A stretch of DNA of 64,000 nucleotides from Paraliobacillus salinarum (GCF_014083865.1 NZ_JACEFA010000001.1:372001-436000); one strand, 5' to 3'; positions 36,561 through 46,454 are shown, counted from the first letter of the stretch. A program made the numbers and translations. The notes: generated by a model from the sequence alone, not told the origin.

Positions 36561-37529
36561 TTAAATTTTTCGCTTACCAATATAATTAGTAATCTCTTCA
36601 AAGGTTTGTTTAGCCTTAATATTAGGTAAGGATTCAATTACTTCTGTTGCTTTATTCAAATATTGGTTACTAATATGATAAGATTTCTCTATCGCGTCCG
36701 ATTTTTTTATATATGTAATAAGTGGATCAATCTGAGCTTTCTCAATTGTGTCATGCGAAAAAACTTCCATCAATTGATTATAAAATGACTCATCCTGCAT
36801 AGCAATCAATGTCGGTAATGTAATATTACCTTGAATAAGATCACTTCCTGCTGGTTTTCCTAATTGCTTTGAAGAACCAGTGAAATCTAATATATCATCA
36901 ATAATTTGATAAGACATCCCAATATTATAACCATATTGTTTTAACTTCTTTTCGTATTCCAATGAGGCATTTGAAGCAATTGCTCCTAATTGACAGCTCG
37001 AAGAAATCAGTAAAGCTGTTTTTCGCTTGATTCTTCTAAGATAATGTCGTAAATGTTGATCAAAATTATACTTATCTTTAATTTGTTCAATCTCACCTAC
37101 AGTTAAATCAATCATCGTTTTCGCTAAAATTTGATGTGCACGAGGATTGTCTAGATGTGCTAAGTACTCTAGTGACCTTGCAAAGATATAATCACCTGTG
37201 TACATAGCGGTTTGGTTATTCCATTTTGCTTTAACAGTAGGTTTACCACGTCTCAGTTTAGAATCATCAATCACATCATCATGAACTAAAGATGCCATAT
37301 GAATCAATTCCAAAGAAACAGCTACAGCTTTTAATTTGGATATATTATAATCACCAAATTGACCCGCTAGCAATACAAAAATTGGGCGTAGTCTTTTCCC
37401 CCCTGCCTTTAGTAATTGGGTGGAAGCCTCATTCAATATCGGATGCTTTGCCTGAATTGTATCTTCTAACGCCTGCTCAATTAACTGCAAATCAGGCTTT
37501 AAATAAGAATATGTCATTGCTAGTTTCAT
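36561..37529 (-). CDS. hepT: Heptaprenyl diphosphate synthase component II
   Basis: Catalytic subunit that builds the C35 side chain of menaquinone-7 with HepS. The 322-residue prenyltransferase has the first Asp-rich motif in HDDVIDDSKLRRGKPT and the second in QIIDDILDFTG, with LKAGGKRLRP upstream. ATG at 37529 follows AAAGGTGAA. Part of hepS-menH-hepT, so the cell should make menaquinone. Confidence 0.95.
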   Translation of the reverse strand: MKLAMTYSYLKPDLQLIEQALEDTIQAKHPILNEASTQLLKAGGKRLRPIFVLLAGQFGDYNISKLKAVAVSLELIHMASLVHDDVIDDSKLRRGKPTVKAKWNNQTAMYTGDYIFARSLEYLAHLDNPRAHQILAKTMIDLTVGEIEQIKDKYNFDQHLRHYLRRIKRKTALLISSSCQLGAIASNASLEYEKKLKQYGYNIGMSYQIIDDILDFTGSSKQLGKPAGSDLIQGNITLPTLIAMQDESFYNQLMEVFSHDTIEKAQIDPLITYIKKSDAIEKSYHISNQYLNKATEVIESLPNIKAKQTFEEITNYIGKRKI

Positions 37530-37566
37530 TATCTATTTCACCTTTGAATTTGTTATTCTCGCTCTA

Positions 37567-38289
37567 TTATTTCTTACTATTAACTTTCTTCTCACCCATA
37601 TGCATCGCAGCAACTCCGCCTGTAAAGCTTTTCACCTCAACAGACGAAAGACCCGCATCTTCAAACATTTTCTTCAGTTTTATTTTATCTGGAAAAGTTT
37701 TTGCAGATTCATGTAACCACGCATATTCCTTATAGCTTTTAGCTAAAAATCTTCCGAAAGTTGGCATGATAAACTTAAAATAAAAATAATATAATTGACG
37801 AAAAACTGGCAAAGTTGGTTGAGAGGTTTCAAGACAAACCACTTTTCCACCTGGTTTTACTACTCTGGCCATTTCGTTTAATACTTGTTGGAAATCAGGA
37901 ACATTTCGAAGACCAAACCCTATAGTAACAAAATCAAACGAGTTAGATTCAAACGGTAATTGCATTGCATTACCTTGGATAAAAGATAATTGAGGCTGAA
38001 TTTGTTCTGTGTGCTTATCTTTGGCTACGGATAACATATTCTCGCTGAAATCCAAACCAATTACTTTACCTGATCGCCCAGTCTTTTCAGCTAATGCATA
38101 CGTCCAATCCCCTGTTCCACAACAGACATCAAGTGCAGATGAGCCTCTACTCACTTTCATTTTTTTCATTACGTCTTTTCGCCAAACTTTATGTTGATTA
38201 AAAGAAATAATAGAGTTCATGAAGTCATAGCGATCATATATTTTTTCGAACACATGGTGTACACGTTCTTCTTTTGATTGTTCTTTCAT
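37567..38289 (-). CDS. menH: Demethylmenaquinone methyltransferase
   Basis: Last step of menaquinone synthesis (MenG/UbiE family; menH in B. subtilis). The 240-residue protein has [17 protein letters not shown], the SAM loop [27 protein letters not shown], and the FGLRNVPD signature. ATG at 38289 follows AAGAAGGG; the gene is 2 bases after hepS, implying coupled translation. Confidence 0.96.
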   Translation of the reverse strand: MKEQSKEERVHHVFEKIYDRYDFMNSIISFNQHKVWRKDVMKKMKVSRGSSALDVCCGTGDWTYALAEKTGRSGKVIGLDFSENMLSVAKDKHTEQIQPQLSFIQGNAMQLPFESNSFDFVTIGFGLRNVPDFQQVLNEMARVVKPGGKVVCLETSQPTLPVFRQLYYFYFKFIMPTFGRFLAKSYKEYAWLHESAKTFPDKIKLKKMFEDAGLSSVEVKSFTGGVAAMHMGEKKVNSKK

Positions 38290-38291
38290 TC

Positions 38292-39077
38292 TTACCCTTC
38301 TTCCGTTGATAACATGTAATGATTGTAGTCCACCGTAAAAAAGGACTGTGCGTAAGTAATTAAAAACTGAAATTGCTCAGGGATTTGATAAAAAAGATCC
38401 TTGGATAATGAAAAATGCTTACGTATGTCTGGTTCTATTGCTTGGTTAGAGAGTAATTGATCTTTACTTAAATGTTCCGTAAATTGCTCAATTCGATCTG
38501 ATGGCTTATTTGTTTCGACTGACATTTGTTCTCTAAGCAATCTTCTTGTTAATAGCCACTCTTCTGCAAAAGTGTTGATTGAATGATTATTCATATGATT
38601 AGCTACTCGAACAATTAGCATAGATTCCAATGACTTTATTCGATCAATCCACTGCTGGACAGATTGATTCTCATCATAAAGCATGGACATTTTTATTTCA
38701 TTTATCTCTTTGATCGCTGACGCCAATGTCGCAATCATGGTAATGTCTTCAAGTTTAGCGAGTATATAATAATACAAACCACTAAAGTAATCACCGGCTA
38801 AGACGGTTAATTGTCTACTTTTCGTTGTCTGTTTTGATTCAAAGTCATGTTTTTCTGAAACTAAATCATGCGTATCTAACGCTATTTGTACTAGCATCGT
38901 TGTTATAATGTAGCTTTTCTTTTCTTTATCTGTATAAGATGTTTGTTCTACTAAGTTATATAATATTACAAGCTTATCATTATTAATTACTGGTTTTTTA
39001 ATAAATTGTTTTAAGTATGGATGTTGAAGTTTTTCTTCTAACTCTACTTGTATGCTCTTAAATGATAAGTCTGACAT
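38292..39077 (-). CDS. hepS: Heptaprenyl diphosphate synthase component I
   Basis: Small non-catalytic subunit needed by HepT to set product length. The 261-residue helical protein lacks Asp-rich prenyltransferase motifs, as expected for HepS. Family-like segments are [17 protein letters not shown] and [15 protein letters not shown] at 39077 follows AGGTGG. It follows mtrB as in B. subtilis. Confidence 0.9.
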   Translation of the reverse strand: MSDLSFKSIQVELEEKLQHPYLKQFIKKPVINNDKLVILYNLVEQTSYTDKEKKSYIITTMLVQIALDTHDLVSEKHDFESKQTTKSRQLTVLAGDYFSGLYYYILAKLEDITMIATLASAIKEINEIKMSMLYDENQSVQQWIDRIKSLESMLIVRVANHMNNHSINTFAEEWLLTRRLLREQMSVETNKPSDRIEQFTEHLSKDQLLSNQAIEPDIRKHFSLSKDLFYQIPEQFQFLITYAQSFFTVDYNHYMLSTEEG

Positions 39078-39187
39078 GGGACCACCTAAATCCTTTCTCC
39101 AAAAACCATACCGAAACCAAAAAATTCATTAAAATTAGTATAACATAAGTTATTTTATTTTGCTTTTTGTATGTATCCAGTAATTCA

Positions 39188-39412
39188 TTATTGATCGTTT
39201 CGCATTTGTCCAACACTTGATTCAATAACAGCTTTTCCTTTAATTTTAATAGCTGACGTATGCTCTGTAAATTGGACAACAAGCATCTCATGCTGATCAA
39301 GCTTTTCTGCGTGATGAAACTTTGTATCTGTTCCGCGAGTTAACCCAATTACTTGCACACCATTTTCTAAAGCTTTAACAATAAAAAAATCACCTTGCGA
39401 CATCTCTTTCAT
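39188..39412 (-). CDS. mtrB: Tryptophan RNA-binding attenuator protein TRAP
   Basis: TRAP forms an 11-mer ring that, with tryptophan bound, wraps G/UAG repeats in trp leader RNA and halts expression. The 74-residue protein has [16 protein letters not shown] and [15 protein letters not shown], which hold the tryptophan pocket and the RNA-binding Lys residues of the family. ATG at 39412 follows AAGGAGG. folE (mtrA), its usual operon partner in B. subtilis, is not present, and the trp genes are not at their usual place in this window, so its RNA targets must be elsewhere. Confidence 0.96.
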   Translation of the reverse strand: MKEMSQGDFFIVKALENGVQVIGLTRGTDTKFHHAEKLDQHEMLVVQFTEHTSAIKIKGKAVIESSVGQMRNDQ

Positions 39413-39441
39413 AAGATATAACCTCCTTTTTTTTAGTAATA

Positions 39442-39470
39442 GAAAAAGGGTGCATTATGCACCCTTTTTC
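39442..39470 (-). terminator. Terminator of hbs
   Basis: AAAAAGGGTGCATAATGCACCCTTTTT on the minus strand, a near-perfect stem with a T run, 18 bases after the hbs stop. Confidence 0.88.
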
Positions 39471-39488
39471 GCGCCCATATGTAAATGT

Positions 39489-39761
39489 TTATTTTACACT
39501 ATCTTTAAGGGCTTTACCTGGTTTGAACGCAGGTACTTTGCTAGCTGGAATTTCAATTTCAGCACCTGTTTGAGGGTTACGACCCTTACGAGCAGCACGT
39601 TCACGTACTTCGAAATTACCGAAACCGATTAGTTGTACTTTTTCACCGTCTTTTAGTGAATCCATGATAGTTTCAAAAACTGAATCTACAGCTTTTGTTG
39701 CATCTTTTTTGGATAGCTCGCTTTTCTCAGCGACTGCATTAATTAAATCTGTCTTGTTCAT
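39489..39761 (-). CDS. hbs: DNA-binding protein HU (HBsu)
   Basis: Abundant histone-like dimer that bends and compacts DNA. The 90-residue protein begins [18 protein letters not shown] and has [20 protein letters not shown], the beta-arm that enters the minor groove, and [12 protein letters not shown] at the end. ATG at 39761 follows GGAGGAGGTGAA, a very strong ribosome site. Two SigA-type promoters lie upstream. The gene stands between spoIVA and mtrB as in B. subtilis. Confidence 0.98.
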   Translation of the reverse strand: MNKTDLINAVAEKSELSKKDATKAVDSVFETIMDSLKDGEKVQLIGFGNFEVRERAARKGRNPQTGAEIEIPASKVPAFKPGKALKDSVK

Positions 39762-39878
39762 GATATTCACCTCCTCCCAAAATCAATTACCTTTGAAGTG
39801 TTCGAACTTAAACGATAACTACCTTTTTAAAAGATAGTCCATATACTTCCAATCACCAATTAAATGATGACAAGGCTT

Positions 39879-39907
39879 ATAATAAACGACTTTTCCTTTA
39901 AATTCAA
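39879..39907 (-). promoter_or_regulatory. hbs promoter, proximal
   Basis: TTGAAT (39907-39902) and TATTAT (39884-39879) on the minus strand with a 17-base spacer. Confidence 0.6.
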
Positions 39908-39983
39908 CAAAAAATAGCAAAATTTATAACAATTTGTTCTTTTGTCCTAGTTAGAACGTGTAAATCTTGCTAATTTCACTTGA

Positions 39984-40012
39984 ATAGTACCACAACAAAA
40001 CAATCATTGCAA
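39984..40012 (-). promoter_or_regulatory. hbs promoter, distal
   Basis: TTGCAA (40012-40007) and TACTAT (39989-39984) on the minus strand with a 17-base spacer. With the proximal promoter and the terminators on each side this fills the 324-base gap before hbs, leaving a long leader of about 215 bases. Confidence 0.65.
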
Positions 40013-40059
40013 GTGTTTACAAAACTTGATAAATTAGGTTTCTTCATTTTTTAGACAAA

Positions 40060-40088
40060 CAAAAAACGACTTGTTAAACAAGTCGTTA
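40060..40088 (-). terminator. Terminator of spoIVA
   Basis: AACGACTTGTT and AACAAGTCGTT pair on the minus strand, followed by TTTTTTG. The spoIVA stop codon lies in the first arm. Confidence 0.88.
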
Positions 40089-41564
40089 AAGAATGATTGC
40101 GATTAGGCCACCTGATCCCTCATTAATAATTCGTTCTAGGGTTTCTTTTAATTTATACCTCGCATTCTCAGGCATTAATGATAACTTCCCTTGAATACCC
40201 TCTCTCACGATAGAACTAAGTGATCTTCCAAAGATATCAGACTGCCAAATGGATAGTGGATCTTCTTCAAAGTCTTGCATTAAATACCTTACTAATTCCT
40301 CACTCTGTTTCTCCGTGCCGATGATTGGTGAGAATTCAGATTCCACTTCTACCTTAATCATATGGATAGATGGTGCAACAGCTTTTAGCCTAACACCAAA
40401 ACGTGCTCCTTGACGAATGATTTCTGGTTCATCTAGACGCATATCATTAATTGTAGGTGCGGCTACGCCATAGCCCGTTTGCTTAACCATTTGCAATGCA
40501 TCAGCTATTTGATCATACTCTCTTTTTGCTTCAGCAAAATCTTGCATTAGCTGTAACAAATGATCTTTCCCTCTAATTTCTTCGCCAACAATTTCTTTTA
40601 ACACTTGGTCATATAAGTAATCTGGAGCTTCTAAGTCAATTTCAGCAACACCTTCACCCATTTGAATCCCAGCTATTTTAGCTTGGTCAATATAATCATA
40701 ATCATCAAAATGGCCAACGACACGATCTACATCACGCAAGCGTTTAATATCTTTGACTGTTTCTTGAATAGCTAATTGATAATTTTCTCTAAGCCAATGT
40801 TCTTCATTTAAAACCATTACCCAGCTAGGTAAATTCACATTAACTTCTAATACCGGGAACTCATATAAGGCTTCTCTTAACACGTTATATACATCATGTT
40901 CTCGCATATTCTCTACACTCATAGACAAGACAGGAATGTCATACGCTTCTGCTAACTCTTGTCTTAAAAGCTCTGTATCTTGGTGATATGGTTGCGTAGA
41001 GTTTATGACCATTATAAATGGTTTACCTACTTCTCTTAATTCCTCTACAACTCTTTCCTCTGCCTCTAGATATTCTTCTCTAGGGATATCACCAATTGTC
41101 CCATCGGTTGTAACAACTACTCCCATTGTAGAATGTTCTTGTATAACCTTTCTAGTGCCAATTTCAGCAGCCTCATGAAATGGGATGGATTCCTCATACC
41201 ATGGTGTATGAATCATCCTTGGGCCATTCTCGTCTTCAAAACCTTGCGCACCATTTACTGCATACCCTACACAATCGACTAAACGAACATTGACATCTAA
41301 TCCCTCATCTACTTGTACACTTACAGCTTGATTTGGAACAAACTTTGGCTCAGTTGTCATGATCGTTTTACCGGCTGCACTCTGAGGCAGCTCATCTTGC
41401 GCCCGTACTCGCTCGCTTTCATCAGTAATGTTAGGTAAAACAACTTTTTCCATAAATTTTTTAATGAAAGTTGACTTACCTGTACGTACGGCTCCTACCA
41501 CTCCTAAATAGATATCACCATTTGTTCGTTTAGAAATGTCCTTAAAAATATCAACTCTTTCCAA
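40086..41564 (-). CDS. spoIVA: Spore coat morphogenetic ATPase SpoIVA
   Basis: Self-assembling ATPase that coats the forespore and forms the base of the spore coat. With the TTG start at 41564, behind AGGAGGGGATCAC, the protein is 492 residues, the B. subtilis length; an ATG 11 codons upstream has no site. The Walker A motif is VVGAVRTGKSTFIKKF, the switch region VRLVDCVGYAV and the sensor TTDGTIGDIPR. The C-terminal domain that contacts SpoVM ends in SGGLIAIIL. A SigE-type promoter precedes it, fitting mother-cell expression. Confidence 0.97.
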   Translation of the reverse strand: MERVDIFKDISKRTNGDIYLGVVGAVRTGKSTFIKKFMEKVVLPNITDESERVRAQDELPQSAAGKTIMTTEPKFVPNQAVSVQVDEGLDVNVRLVDCVGYAVNGAQGFEDENGPRMIHTPWYEESIPFHEAAEIGTRKVIQEHSTMGVVVTTDGTIGDIPREEYLEAEERVVEELREVGKPFIMVINSTQPYHQDTELLRQELAEAYDIPVLSMSVENMREHDVYNVLREALYEFPVLEVNVNLPSWVMVLNEEHWLRENYQLAIQETVKDIKRLRDVDRVVGHFDDYDYIDQAKIAGIQMGEGVAEIDLEAPDYLYDQVLKEIVGEEIRGKDHLLQLMQDFAEAKREYDQIADALQMVKQTGYGVAAPTINDMRLDEPEIIRQGARFGVRLKAVAPSIHMIKVEVESEFSPIIGTEKQSEELVRYLMQDFEEDPLSIWQSDIFGRSLSSIVREGIQGKLSLMPENARYKLKETLERIINEGSGGLIAIIL

Positions 41565-41620
41565 GTGATCCCCTCCTGATCTATTAACACCTTTCACGAT
41601 TACGAATCTTTGACAGTTTC

Positions 41621-41650
41621 ATTCTATGACATTGTCCCATTAAAATATGA
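41621..41650 (-). promoter_or_regulatory. SigE-type promoter of spoIVA
   Basis: TCATATT (41650-41644) and CATAGAAT (41628-41621) on the minus strand with 15 bases between match the SigE consensus (KMATATT, 14-15, CATACAMT) at 14 of 15 positions. The early mother-cell timing agrees with the known control of spoIVA in B. subtilis. Confidence 0.7.
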
Positions 41651-41829
41651 CTTAATCACAAGAAAAACTTCTTAAATCCAACAATCATTATTAACTTCAA
41701 GAAAATAACGCTAATATGTTACAACCTTTCTTCAATAGTTATGCATTAAAAAGATAGAATAGAATGGAGTGAGATAATTTTCTAAAAAATATTGTATTTT
41801 ATAATTGAAAACAATTGTTATAAGAAAAC

Positions 41830-41861
41830 AAAAAAAGAGATAAAGGATTGACCTCTATCTC
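41830..41861 (-). terminator. Terminator of the spoVIF-like gene
   Basis: GAGATAGAGG and CCTTTATCTC pair over ten positions (one wobble) on the minus strand and are followed by seven T. The remaining sequence between spoIVA and this hairpin, and the 100 bases between it and the gene, show nothing else convincing. Confidence 0.8.
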
Positions 41862-41962
41862 GGTATGACTAAATAATACCCAAAGCACCCCTAATATAAA
41901 TGCCTGTGCTCTGTATTTTATGCGAATTCTGGAATGTTTGTATCCTCATTTGCCCAATTCGG

Positions 41963-42223
41963 TTACTTTTTAAATAATTGTCCTAATGCGTTTATATCCT
42001 TAGGTACATTATTTTTAGTAATGGATTGAACGAGTTTATCTTCTTTTTCTTTTGATATTGGTTTGTTTGCCATTTTAGCAAGTTGTTTTACTAAGTTTCG
42101 AACAGTTTTTTCATTGGAAAAATCAGCATTTTGAACTGAATTTGCAACTTTTAAAATTTGATCAGGGCTAATATTTGAATTCTTCGAAATTTGATCAAAC
42201 ATGTTTTTTTGAAAATCGCTCAC
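41963..42223 (-). CDS. Stage VI sporulation protein F-like protein
   Basis: An 86-residue, helical, lysine-rich protein. The pattern LKVANSVQNADFSNEKTVR, then KQLAKMANKPISKEKED and VQSITKNNVPKDINAL fits the SpoVIF (YjcC) family, which affects coat maturation and germination. The start is GTG at 42223 behind GGAGGAGAGC. It lies between spoIVA and gpsA, where B. subtilis has other small genes; the assignment rests on the sequence pattern, not synteny. Confidence 0.75.
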   Translation of the reverse strand: MSDFQKNMFDQISKNSNISPDQILKVANSVQNADFSNEKTVRNLVKQLAKMANKPISKEKEDKLVQSITKNNVPKDINALGQLFKK

Positions 42224-42286
42224 ACGCTCTCCTCCTTGACTAATATCTTCTAGATACTATATGCAAGTTGGATCGCCTATGTTCAT

Positions 42287-43330
42287 TTACTGTTGCTTAT
42301 ACCTGTTCGACAAGATATTTGTTAAATCTTCCATTTCATGACGACGCATGCGTGTCATTAATTCATCAACAACATCTTTAGCGTTAGCATTTTCAAATAA
42401 AATTTTGTATAAACCTTTTGTAATAGGCATTTCAATATTTTCTGTTTCTGCAAGTTCATAAGCAGCTTTAGTGGTACGTACACCTTCGACCACCATACCC
42501 ATTTCAGCTAAAACATCATCAAGGTTATTACCCTTTGCTAAAAGGTTTCCAGCTCTCCAATTTCGGCTATGCACACTTGTGCAAGTCACAATTAGATCAC
42601 CAACACCACTTAATCCCACAAAAGTTAATGGGTCTGCTCCTTTTGCTGTTCCTAGACGAGAAATTTCAGCTAAACCTCTTGTAACTAGTGCGGCTTTTGC
42701 ATTATCGCCATAACCTAATCCATCAGAAATACCTGCACCTAATGCAATAATATTTTTTAGTGATCCACCAAGCTCAACACCAATCATATCCATACTAGTA
42801 TACACACGGAAGTTTTCATTAATAAATAAATCCTGTGCTTTTTCTGCTTCTGTCATTGTCTTAGATGATACTGTAACCGTTGTTGGATGCTTTAAACTAA
42901 CTTCTTCAGCATGGCTTGGACCAGATAAAACTACAATGTCTGTATAATATTCACTTGGCAATTCTTCTTCCATCATTTCAGAAACACGCTTCAATGTTTT
43001 GGGTTCGATCCCTTTTGTACCATGAATAATCGTAACGTGACGATCTAGGATTGTTGATACTTGCTTACAAACATCTCTTATTGCTTCTGTAGGTAAAACA
43101 AACACAATCGTTGTAACGTCCTTTAACGCCTCATGTAACGAAGTATATGCTTTCAGACTTTCTGGTAAAGTAATTTTTGGCAAGTAATTTTTATTTGTAT
43201 GTGATTCATTAATTTCTTTTGCATGTTCTTGTTTATGTGTCCACAAACATACTTCATGACCATTATCTGTTAATACCATTGCCAACGCGGTGCCCCAACT
43301 TCCAGCACCTAAAACAGCGATTTTCTCCAT
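42287..43330 (-). CDS. gpsA: Glycerol-3-phosphate dehydrogenase (NAD(P)+)
   Basis: Makes sn-glycerol 3-phosphate for phospholipids. The 347-residue protein has the dinucleotide loop VLGAGSWGTALAMVL, GTKGIEPKTL, SGPSHAEEV, GGSLKNIIALGAGISDGLG with the catalytic Lys, and KLGTAKG-like RLGTAKGADPLTF. ATG at 43330 follows GGGGGATAATC. It follows der by 12 bases and fits the neighbouring plsC as an early phospholipid gene. Confidence 0.97.
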   Translation of the reverse strand: MEKIAVLGAGSWGTALAMVLTDNGHEVCLWTHKQEHAKEINESHTNKNYLPKITLPESLKAYTSLHEALKDVTTIVFVLPTEAIRDVCKQVSTILDRHVTIIHGTKGIEPKTLKRVSEMMEEELPSEYYTDIVVLSGPSHAEEVSLKHPTTVTVSSKTMTEAEKAQDLFINENFRVYTSMDMIGVELGGSLKNIIALGAGISDGLGYGDNAKAALVTRGLAEISRLGTAKGADPLTFVGLSGVGDLIVTCTSVHSRNWRAGNLLAKGNNLDDVLAEMGMVVEGVRTTKAAYELAETENIEMPITKGLYKILFENANAKDVVDELMTRMRRHEMEDLTNILSNRYKQQ

Positions 43331-43342
43331 GATTATCCCCCT

Positions 43343-44653
43343 TTATTGTCGACGCCTTGCAAAGATTTTGATTGGCGTTCCTTCAAAACCAAATGCTTCT
43401 CGAATCCTATTTTCTAAGAATCTTTCATAAGAAAAATGCAAAAGTTCAGGATCATTAACAAAAACAACAAAACTTGGTGGCTTTGTCGCAACTTGAGTCG
43501 CATAAAGGATTTTCAATCTCTTTCCTTTGATCGTTGGTGTAGGATTTACAGCAAGTGCATCCATGATTACATCATTTAGCACATTCGTTTCTACACGTTT
43601 CGTATGATTCTCACTAGCTTCTAACACTTGGGGTAAAAGTGTATGCGTACGTTTCTTTGTTTTTGCAGATAAAAATACAATCGGAGCATAATCCAAGAAA
43701 GGAAAATGAACTCTAACTTTATCTTCAAAAGCCTTCATCGCCTTTTCATCACTTTCCACAGTATCCCATTTGTTCACAACAATTACTACAGCTTTACCTG
43801 CTTCATGCGCGTAGCCAGCAATCTTTTTATCTTGTTCTATGATCCCAGTTTCCGCATCAATTAAAGTTAAAACTACGTCAGAACGCTCAATTGCTTTAAG
43901 CGCTCGTAATATACTGTATTTTTCAGTAGTTTCATAAATTTTTCCCCTTTTACGCATACCAGCAGTATCTATGATGACATAATTACGCTCATCTCTAGTA
44001 AACGGAGTATCTATCGCATCTCTTGTTGTTCCTGCGATATCACTTACTATAACACGCTCTTGCTGTAACAGAGCATTTACAAGTGATGATTTTCCAACAT
44101 TCGGCCTACCAATTAAACTGAAATATATGGTATCTTCTTCTATTTGCTCTGTTTCTTTAGTCGGGAAATAATTTACTACTTGATCTAATAAATCTCCTAA
44201 ACCCAAGCCGTGCGTTCCTGAAATTGGGAAAGGTTCACCAAATCCAAGTGAATAAAACTCATAAATTTGATCTTTCATTTCAGGATTGTCTACTTTATTC
44301 ACACCGAGTACAACGGGTTTATTTGATTTAAATAATAGCTTGGCTACTTCTTCGTCAGCACCAGTAATTCCTTCACGTCCGTTAACCATAAAAATAATTA
44401 CATCAGCTTCTTGAATGGCCACTTCTGCTTGCTCTCGCATCTGAACAAGTAATGGCTCATCACCTAATTCAATACCTCCAGTATCGATTAGATTAAATAC
44501 TGTTGTTAACCACTCTGCCTGCGCATAAATACGATCCCGTGTTACACCAGGGATGTCTTCTACTATGGAGATTCTTTCTCCTACAAGTCGATTAAAAATG
44601 GTTGATTTTCCAACATTGGGTCTACCTACAATTGCTACAGTTGATTTTCTCAT
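43343..44653 (-). CDS. der: Ribosome assembly GTPase Der (EngA)
   Basis: Double GTPase needed for 50S subunit assembly. The 436-residue protein has two G domains: [15 protein letters not shown] with GVNKVDN, and [15 protein letters not shown] with [11 protein letters not shown]-terminal KH-like domain follows (about 350-436), with [13 protein letters not shown]. The start is the ATG of [10 protein letters not shown] at 44653 behind AAGGATG; the upstream ATG would add 12 unlikely residues. Length equals B. subtilis EngA. Confidence 0.98.
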   Translation of the reverse strand: MRKSTVAIVGRPNVGKSTIFNRLVGERISIVEDIPGVTRDRIYAQAEWLTTVFNLIDTGGIELGDEPLLVQMREQAEVAIQEADVIIFMVNGREGITGADEEVAKLLFKSNKPVVLGVNKVDNPEMKDQIYEFYSLGFGEPFPISGTHGLGLGDLLDQVVNYFPTKETEQIEEDTIYFSLIGRPNVGKSSLVNALLQQERVIVSDIAGTTRDAIDTPFTRDERNYVIIDTAGMRKRGKIYETTEKYSILRALKAIERSDVVLTLIDAETGIIEQDKKIAGYAHEAGKAVVIVVNKWDTVESDEKAMKAFEDKVRVHFPFLDYAPIVFLSAKTKKRTHTLLPQVLEASENHTKRVETNVLNDVIMDALAVNPTPTIKGKRLKILYATQVATKPPSFVVFVNDPELLHFSYERFLENRIREAFGFEGTPIKIFARRRQ

Positions 44654-44781
44654 GAAAGGTACATCCTTTCTTTTATACTTGCATATCATTTTTATGCAAC
44701 GTAACTTTCTTTATTGAAAATTTATAAACCTTAACTTATATAGTTTAGCAAAAGCAGTACATAGAAACAACAATGTTTTAT

Positions 44782-44967
44782 TTAATGTTTCACAATAATA
44801 TATAATTCATCACTTAGCGCATGGCTAATTCCATCTAATATTGCTTCTAAATTCGCTGCTACCTTATCCATTTCTTCCTTCGTATCACAACAAAAGATAG
44901 GAGCTCCTCCGCCTATCTTTTGTTTGTTCGTTGTAATTACAGCTAATATTGCTTTATCTATCGTCAT
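44782..44967 (-). CDS. Small capping-complex-type subunit paired with the YIEGIA protein
   Basis: A 61-residue soluble protein starting MTIDKAILAVITTNKQ; ATG at 44967 follows AGAGGTG. It begins one base past the YIEGIA gene stop and is clearly cotranscribed. The segment GGGAPIFCCDTKEEMDKV matches the small protein usually found after YIEGIA genes in spore formers and annotated as its capping-complex subunit. The Cys pair is notable in a cytoplasmic protein. Biochemical role is unknown. Confidence 0.7.
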   Translation of the reverse strand: MTIDKAILAVITTNKQKIGGGAPIFCCDTKEEMDKVAANLEAILDGISHALSDELYIIVKH

Positions 44968-44968
44968 G

Positions 44969-45862
44969 CTATTCACCTCTATTTTTCTTGCTCACTTTTG
45001 ATTCAGAAGGCATTCGAATTGCATTTTCCAGAACTGGAACTGCCCCAATAATCTGTGCTGCCTTTTTCGGATCTTGATTTTGCGGTAAAATAAATACACC
45101 AATACGTCCATCATCTAAATCACGTTTAATCAAAGGAACTAAAGCAGGTGTTCCCGAGTCTCTAAAAACACCTAATGATACAGACACATCATGCAATATT
45201 GCTTGTCGTTGTCCGAGGTTAGCAATTGTAGAGCGCACATCAAAATTTTTAGGTGTTAAAATAAACCCCATACCAAATTTTTTAATCTCTTCCTGTCTTT
45301 CAGGCAATCCGATGTTCATGATGTATATATTATCAACATACAAGCCAGCGCCATCAAAATGAATTTCTGATAAGGAAATAGAAACAATTTCTTTTAACGT
45401 GGAACCACTCATTAGTTTTTTATTTACAAACAAACAAATAGCCGTAACGACTAGGGCTCCGACCCAATTTGTCAAGATATAAGCAAAGGTAGTTAGAAAA
45501 GCAGTAAATATAACAAGATAATTCCTACTTTCAAAAGCGATAGCTATCCCTTCAATATATGTATTTCCTCTTGGAACCAATTCATAGCTGTCTAATTCCG
45601 CTAAGGTATTTCTCTCCATATTTCTCACTTCTCTAAATTGTGAAGCTGCAATAGTTAGAAATGTCACGGCAGTAAATTCTTTCTCCATTATCGCAGGAAT
45701 TGCTACAGCCCCTAATCCAGCCGCAATAAAACCTAACGCTAGGTGTATAACCTTTCCATGTAAATAAGTAGGGTATTGCCGGTAATCGGTACGGAGCATG
45801 ATCGCTCTAGCAATTGTACCCACAGTTACCCCATATATTATTGGCATTGTGTACTCATTCAT
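44969..45862 (-). CDS. YIEGIA-domain membrane protein (YphB/SeaA-like)
   Basis: A 297-residue protein with four to five membrane segments in the first 160 residues. The family-defining motif YIEGIA is present in NTYIEGIAIAFESRNYL near residue 100. The second half is soluble (LHDVSVSLGVFRDSGTPALV and IGVFILPQNQDPKKAAQ). It lies between der and yphA in the B. subtilis order, where the homologue YphB acts in spore envelope assembly. The ATG at 45862 follows AGAGGTGG, and the gene overlaps yphA by 8 bases. Confidence 0.85.
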   Translation of the reverse strand: MNEYTMPIIYGVTVGTIARAIMLRTDYRQYPTYLHGKVIHLALGFIAAGLGAVAIPAIMEKEFTAVTFLTIAASQFREVRNMERNTLAELDSYELVPRGNTYIEGIAIAFESRNYLVIFTAFLTTFAYILTNWVGALVVTAICLFVNKKLMSGSTLKEIVSISLSEIHFDGAGLYVDNIYIMNIGLPERQEEIKKFGMGFILTPKNFDVRSTIANLGQRQAILHDVSVSLGVFRDSGTPALVPLIKRDLDDGRIGVFILPQNQDPKKAAQIIGAVPVLENAIRMPSESKVSKKNRGE

Positions 45863-46454
45863 TTGTCCACCTCTTATTTTGCTGTTCCATTAAGACTAGT
45901 ATGTCCTGAAGTTTCATTTTTATTTCCGTGTAAAAATGAAACAGCAAAATAATGCAACTTAAGATCGCAAGTAGGTTTAATATAAAAACATCACCAATTA
46001 TAATGTTCCATCCTAATGGATACACAACGATACTATAGATTATTTCTCCATAAATAATAGATGTTACAGAAATGACGAATCGTTCCAACAAGTCAGAGGT
46101 CACAAATAAAATAAAACAAACGAGCAGCAAACTAAAAATCAGTAGTTTAGGCGCAAAAACCCATACTGGATTAGTAATATTCCACAACTGAAGCGCAGCA
46201 TAGAAATGTGAAATACATAAGCATACAAAAAATAAAAATAGTTTTCTTCTCGATTTGATTAACAAAAAGCTACTTATAATAGATAATAAGACAATTGACA
46301 GATTCAATTCTATTTGATGCCATGTCAAAGTATTAGAGGATAGAAGAATAAATAACAACAAAAAACAAGCAATAGTTGTTCGCTTCGTTCCTTTATTCAT
46401 TAAAAATGTCACAAAAATCCATATTATCCACAGAAACCAATGTATGATTATCAT
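45855..46454 (-). CDS. yphA: YphA family membrane protein
   Basis: A 199-residue, very hydrophobic protein with about seven predicted membrane segments and short loops, ending in a charged tail (MEQQNKRWTNE). ATG at 46454 follows GGTGATGAAA. The length and position ahead of the YIEGIA gene agree with B. subtilis YphA. The sequence itself shows no recognisable motif, so the call rests mainly on synteny and topology. It leads a three-gene unit with the YIEGIA gene and its small partner. Confidence 0.7.
   Translation of the reverse strand: MIIIHWFLWIIWIFVTFLMNKGTKRTTIACFLLLFILLSSNTLTWHQIELNLSIVLLSIISSFLLIKSRRKLFLFFVCLCISHFYAALQLWNITNPVWVFAPKLLIFSLLLVCFILFVTSDLLERFVISVTSIIYGEIIYSIVVYPLGWNIIIGDVFILNLLAILSCIILLFHFYTEIKMKLQDILVLMEQQNKRWTNE

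Noticed and set aside
39058-39300. 80-codon frame on the minus strand with a hydrophobic C-terminal segment
   Set aside because: It overlaps mtrB and the hepS start in another frame; mtrB is firmly identified.
41863-41962. Short minus-strand frames after the spoVIF-like gene
   Set aside because: One 26-codon frame and a hydrophobic frame without a start can be read, but neither has a ribosome site or known homologue.
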